NCBI RefSeq assembly: GCF_019633745.1
Contig: NZ_CP037968.1
Span: 1,556,789-1,620,788 of the forward strand
DNA: 64,000 bases
Reading direction: 5' to 3'
Source: Methanofollis formosanus
GTDB lineage: Archaea > Halobacteriota > Methanomicrobia > Methanomicrobiales > Methanofollaceae
The first letter of the stretch is position 1. Each line of letters begins with the position of its first letter. Both the position numbers and the translations under genes were made by a program. Shown here one piece after another: positions 61,016 through 64,000 of the stretch. A model generated the notes under the pieces. It worked only from the letters and a program-made list of their open reading frames with translations. It was not told where the DNA came from and made no database searches.

Positions 61016-61254
61016 ACATTTTTTGATCGAAACGTGATCGAAACCGATCAAAACCTGATCGAAAGTGGACCGAAATCGATTGGACCGAATATTTTATTCT
61101 CAGAAAATAATTCCAAAAATGGTTTTGTAGAAATTTTCTTGGTGGTTCTCTCTGGCGGGGGGCTGGCCGCCCCCCGAACCCCCCGCGTCAGGATAGGCGG
61201 GAGGGAGTGACAAACCCCTCCCGGCCGGGAGATTTGTGATGACTTCTCTTCCAA
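61016..61254. repeat. AT-rich spacer with family B repeat copy
   Basis: The first 100 bases are AT-rich and contain three GATCGAAA-type words (TTGATCGAAACGTGATCGAAACCGATCAAAACCTGATCGAAA). Bases 61152-61215 are a family B repeat (GGGGGGCTGGCCGCCCCC, then CGTCAGGATAGGCGGGAGG), nearly the same as 60668-60725. No gene is supported. Confidence 0.55.
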
Positions 61255-61422
61255 TTACCAGTCAACAATATCGGGCTCTCCCTCAAGAGAGTCCTGGAGA
61301 TTGTCGATGACATCCTGCCGTGTTGCGGCAACATCCAGCATCCGCATAACGCCCGCCTGCGGTGATGCATAAATTCCCTTCCAGAAATATTCGTCGTACT
61401 CACTCCGGTTAATTTCCTCCAA
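61255..61422 (-). CDS. Short frame, 55 residues, uncharacterised or gene remnant
   Basis: A frame starting at TTG 61422 reads MEEINRSEYDEYFWKGIYAS, then PQAGVMRMLDVAATRQDVID, then NLQDSLEGEPDIVDW and stops. The composition is protein-like, acidic and helix-prone, unlike random readings of this DNA. It may be a small gene with a weak start or the C-terminal end of a lost gene. No family is recognised. Confidence 0.35.
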   Translation of the reverse strand: MEEINRSEYDEYFWKGIYASPQAGVMRMLDVAATRQDVIDNLQDSLEGEPDIVDW

Positions 61423-61471
61423 TTTTCACGCACCACCCATTCTCCGCGTCCGGTCCGGGAGAAGAACATCT

Positions 61472-62311
61472 ATGTATGAGATATCCCTTTCATCTTCCAT
61501 GGCAAACCGGCCTCAAAAGATCCTGGTCATTATGGGCAGCCCTCGCAAGGCAAATACCTACCACGCAGCCGAACGGATCCGCGAGATCCTCCAGGAGAAC
61601 GCACCGGTGGATTGGGAATATGTCATGCTGCGGGACGTCGACCTGGAACAGTGCCGCGGCTGCTACACCTGTTTTGAACGGGGGGAGGAGCACTGCCCCA
61701 TCAAGGACGACGCAGCCCTTCTCGAGCAGAAGATGCACGACGCGGACGGGGTAATCTTTGCCACTCCGGTATACGGTTTCCAGGTCTCGGGATTGATGAA
61801 GGTCTTCATCGACCGCCATTCCTACATCTTCCACCGCCCCCGCTTCTTCCGGCAGAAAGCGCTTCTCCTCACCAGCGCCGGCGTGATGGGAAACAAGGAT
61901 GTGCTGGAGTACCTCAACGCCGTGGCCCGCATCTGGGGCTTTGAGGTTGTCGCCCGGGTGGGGATCACCTCCCACGCGACCATGGCCCCTCTCCCTGCCT
62001 ACCAGGTGCGGGAGAACGAAGAGAAGTTGCAGGCGGCGGCAGGGGCCTTTCTCGCCGCACTCCGGAGGGGAACGCGCTCAAAACCAGGGCTGCTCGACGT
62101 GATGGCGTTCCATATCGGGAGGGCCCCTTGCGATGAACTGGGCGAACGGTCTCCTGCGGACCACGCCTACTGGACCGACCAGGGGTGGCTCCAGAAGGGA
62201 CGGCGCTACTTTGTGGATGTGCCGGTCAACCCGGTCTACCATGCCCTGGGCACGCTCGCGGAATGGTACACGCGGCGGCAGATACGAAAGGACCTGAGGG
62301 AGATCGGTTGA
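61472..62311 (+). CDS. Iron-sulfur flavoprotein / NADPH-dependent FMN reductase-like
   Basis: A 279-residue flavodoxin-fold protein. It starts with a FMN-binding strand (KILVIMGSPRKANTYHAAERIREIL) and carries a cysteine cluster CRGCYTCFERGEEHC near residue 67. This C-x2-C-x2-C-x7-C arrangement is found in archaeal iron-sulfur flavoproteins that pass electrons between a 4Fe-4S cluster and FMN. ATPVYGFQVSGLMKVFIDR is the family flavin site. An extra C-terminal part of about 90 residues with WTDQGWLQKGRRYF is unusual. GGGAGAAG precedes ATG 61472. Confidence 0.88.
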   Translation: MYEISLSSSMANRPQKILVIMGSPRKANTYHAAERIREILQENAPVDWEYVMLRDVDLEQCRGCYTCFERGEEHCPIKDDAALLEQKMHDADGVIFATPVYGFQVSGLMKVFIDRHSYIFHRPRFFRQKALLLTSAGVMGNKDVLEYLNAVARIWGFEVVARVGITSHATMAPLPAYQVRENEEKLQAAAGAFLAALRRGTRSKPGLLDVMAFHIGRAPCDELGERSPADHAYWTDQGWLQKGRRYFVDVPVNPVYHALGTLAEWYTRRQIRKDLREIG

Positions 62312-62485
62312 ACCGGGGCAGATGCGGAAGATGAGAAGGACTTGCTATGATCACTACGGAATGAGGCGTGGTATGAGTCATGGAACTCCTCGAAAAGGCA
62401 GGTGTTGCTCCGTCGCTGACTTCAAGTCTTAACGAGAATCAAATCGGCATGAAGACTAATTCAAAGAGCAAACACAAGAGGAGTT

Positions 62486-63187
62486 ATGGAAAAGAAATGC
62501 TTTCAAATTCATGGGATTCCAGCAATTCTCTGGGGTTCCCGCTCAAATAAATTATATCTCTACATACACGGACAGGCCGGGCGTAAAGAAGAAGCGGAAG
62601 CGTTTGCTCATATAGCCTGTCATTATGCGTGGCAAGTTTTGAGTATCGACTTGCCCGAACATGGAGAACGCAAAAGAGAAACAAATTCATTTGACCCGTG
62701 GCACGTCGTGCCGGAACTCTTGTCTGTTATGGAATATATCAAAGGTCAGTGGACACACATTTCTCTATTTGCTAACAGTATCGGTGCATGGTTCGGGATG
62801 TTGAGTTTTGAAAATGAACCGCTGGAAAAAAGCCTTTTTGTTTCCCCTATTCTTGATATGAAACAACTTATTTCCAATATGATGCTCTGGGCCAATGTAT
62901 CGGAAACACAGCTTGAGCGCGAACGTATTATCCCCACTTCCTCTGGACAAACTCTTTCGTGGGAATATCTCCTCTATGCTCAAAATCATCCTATTACAAA
63001 ATGGAAGGTTCCAACGGCAATATTGTATGGCGAGCATGACGAACTTACCGATCGTACTGTTGTAGAAAAATTTGTGCAACGTTTTCATTGCAATCTAACG
63101 ATTATGAAAAACGGGGAACACTGGTTTCATACCTCAGAACAATTAGGGGTCTTAAATAATTGGATCAAAACGTGCCTTCGAGAATAA
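62486..63187 (+). CDS. Alpha/beta-hydrolase, probably horizontally acquired
   Basis: A 233-residue alpha/beta-hydrolase in clearly AT-richer DNA than its surroundings. The oxyanion-hole part is YLYIHGQAG near residue 25, and the nucleophile elbow is SLFANSIGAWFG (A-x-S-x-G instead of the usual G-x-S-x-G) near residue 97. The acid and histidine would be in YGEHDELTDR and KNGEHWFHTS. GAGGAG precedes the ATG. Codon use and base composition suggest transfer, perhaps from Firmicutes; substrate unknown. Confidence 0.82.
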   Translation: MEKKCFQIHGIPAILWGSRSNKLYLYIHGQAGRKEEAEAFAHIACHYAWQVLSIDLPEHGERKRETNSFDPWHVVPELLSVMEYIKGQWTHISLFANSIGAWFGMLSFENEPLEKSLFVSPILDMKQLISNMMLWANVSETQLERERIIPTSSGQTLSWEYLLYAQNHPITKWKVPTAILYGEHDELTDRTVVEKFVQRFHCNLTIMKNGEHWFHTSEQLGVLNNWIKTCLRE

Positions 63188-63191
63188 ACCA

Positions 63192-63683
63192 TCAAAACCC
63201 CTCCCCCTTCCTCAATTTGACAGAGATCCCCTGCACAACGATCCTGCCCATCATCTCCTCCCGCAACCGCTCAGGAAGACCCTGCGACTGCCACTCCCGT
63301 TCCCCAGCAACGTCACCCCCGACTGCCGCGACAACTTTCAAAGCATAGTACGCCGCCCCGAAAGCATGCTGCGGGACATGCGCAGTCGCCACCGCCTGAC
63401 CTGCGGCACGCGCCGCAAAACAGGCCGCGTCATGTTCTTTCGCTTCGCGGGCGGCGGCATGAGCGGCAAGAGAAGCGCCACGGATCTCGGCCATCCTGAA
63501 CTCGCCCGTACGGGCCCATCTCCGACACGTTTCGATGGCATTGCGCGGCCGGTCGTCCCCCGGATACGCCTCCTCAAAATATGGAAGCACCCGCTCGGCA
63601 CAGTCCGCAGCCCAGGTCGCTATTGAGATCTGATCTTCTCTGCGGTATTTTTTCACGAACAATTCTTGGGCTTTGGAAATCAT
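63192..63683 (-). CDS. Imm5-like (putative immunity) protein
   Basis: A 163-residue alanine-rich helical protein: MISKAQELFVKKYRREDQI, then ATWAADCAERVLPYFEEAYPGDDRPRNAIETCRRWARTGEF and repeated AAHAAAREAKEHDAACFAARAAGQAVATAHVPQHAFGAAYYALKV. This pattern fits the Imm5-like putative immunity protein family, thought to guard against polymorphic toxins, though function in archaea is not shown. A copy of its first 15-16 codons lies at 60.77-60.82 kb. It ends 4 bases after the convergent hydrolase stop. Confidence 0.75.
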   Translation of the reverse strand: MISKAQELFVKKYRREDQISIATWAADCAERVLPYFEEAYPGDDRPRNAIETCRRWARTGEFRMAEIRGASLAAHAAAREAKEHDAACFAARAAGQAVATAHVPQHAFGAAYYALKVVAAVGGDVAGEREWQSQGLPERLREEMMGRIVVQGISVKLRKGEGF

Positions 63684-63710
63684 TTGATGGTTCTCTTCGA
63701 GGGGGGGGAA

Positions 63711-63900
63711 GACAGACGTCCGGATCGACGACGACGATCCCGACTCTTCCACCTTCGCGCCCGGTTTTCACCCCGCGGGTGGAAACGTGGCGGCCGAGAA
63801 AAAAAGCCGATCCTTACCTGGATCTGTGTACAGAGTACAGAGAGAGAAGTGTGTACAGGTACCCCTGATAATTTACACACGATCCGGAGAACACCCGGCA
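63711..63900 (+). repeat. Partial second copy of the primase-like gene's 3' end and noncoding tail
   Basis: This stretch repeats bases about 8797-8985. The coding part reads TDVRIDDDDPDSSTFAPGFHP, against ADVWIDDDPDVSTFAPGFHP at the C-terminus of the primase-like protein, but the rest of the gene is missing. The noncoding part 63820-63865 with three GTACAG hexamers differs at 2 of 46 bases from 8896-8941. Both copies face the same way. The left edge joins the upstream region of the Imm5-like gene. Confidence 0.75.
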
Positions 63901-64000
63901 CCGGTGAGAGGGATGAGTTCCCGCTCGTGATCCGGGCGCGAGTGAAAACGACCGGGAGCACGCCAGATGCATGCTCCGATCATCGATCGACGGCTGCCGG
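63901..64000. other. Right window edge, no gene recognised
   Basis: The final 100 bases show weak further similarity to the region after the primase-like gene and no supported gene. The sequence is cut by the window. Confidence 0.4.

Noticed and set aside
62378-62560. Short frame beginning MELLEKAGVAPSLTS before the hydrolase
   Set aside because: It runs into the hydrolase gene in another frame, has no good ribosome-binding site and no family resemblance beyond a few residues.

Overview
The window is chromosomal DNA from a G+C-rich hydrogenotrophic methanogen, most likely a member of Methanomicrobiales such as Methanofollis or Methanoculleus. This placement is inferred from gene content and not from a search. 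Markers are O-phosphoseryl-tRNA synthetase, the archaeal wyosine enzyme Taw1, an archaeal Rpo7/Spt4/aIF2-gamma cluster, the oligosaccharyltransferase AglB, NikR, a methanogen-type YcaO and a Kae1-Bud32 fusion. Genes are mostly tightly packed, often with ATGA-type overlaps. TATA-like promoters sit 25-40 bases before several starts, and many genes have GGAG/GGTG ribosome-binding sites.

Layout. 1-3.0 kb: a translation operon (end of argS, taw1, sepS). 3.4-6.2 kb: small modules typical of toxin-antitoxin pairs (RelE-type, MntA/HepT, HicBA) plus a Cache lipoprotein. 6.5-9.3 kb: a primase/ATPase-like replication gene from an integrated element, followed by a noncoding tail that recurs at the far end of the window (63.7-63.9 kb). 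9.3-13.1 kb: RNB ribonuclease, HD phosphohydrolase, DUF2115. 13.1-16.9 kb: a large surface protein with three repeats. 17-23.4 kb: DUF2178 membrane proteins (one broken), an MFS carrier, an ABC exporter and an XRE regulator. 23.8-31.6 kb: ROK kinase, THEP1, a paralogous Cys-rich pair, a transglutaminase-like protein, SufCB, Pcm, a cyclase and an uncharacterised protein. 33.3-47.6 kb: a glycan island. 48.7-50.7 kb: YcaO, DUF2098, NikR. 50.8-56.6 kb: the conserved archaeal information-processing cluster, including an rpl40e of only 48 codons. 56.7-59.2 kb: DUF1917-like protein, Thi4, HtpX. 59.2-59.5 kb: tRNA-Gly and tRNA-Val. 59.6-64 kb: an AT-richer accessory region with a PD-(D/E)XK-like protein, small membrane proteins, a flavoprotein, a transferred hydrolase and an Imm5-like protein.

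The glycan island encodes, in order, a phosphohexomutase, two GlmU-like nucleotidyltransferase/acyltransferases, GlmS, and homologues of WbpD, WbpE, WbpB and WbpA. It ends with a GT4 glycosyltransferase and AglB. Together these could convert fructose-6-phosphate to UDP-GlcNAc, then to a 2,3-diacetamido uronic acid, and transfer the finished glycan to proteins such as the surface protein at 13-17 kb.

The most unusual structure is a family of complex noncoding repeats. The unit is about 135-160 bp, with a core bounded by TGCCGTCCCC and GGGGACGGCA that contains the palindrome TCTCGCGAGA. About ten cores form an array at 31.7-33.2 kb on the + strand. About seven form an array at 47.6-48.6 kb in the opposite orientation, so the two arrays bracket the glycan island as inverted repeats. 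Solo or paired units occur at 18.4 and 23.4-23.7 kb.
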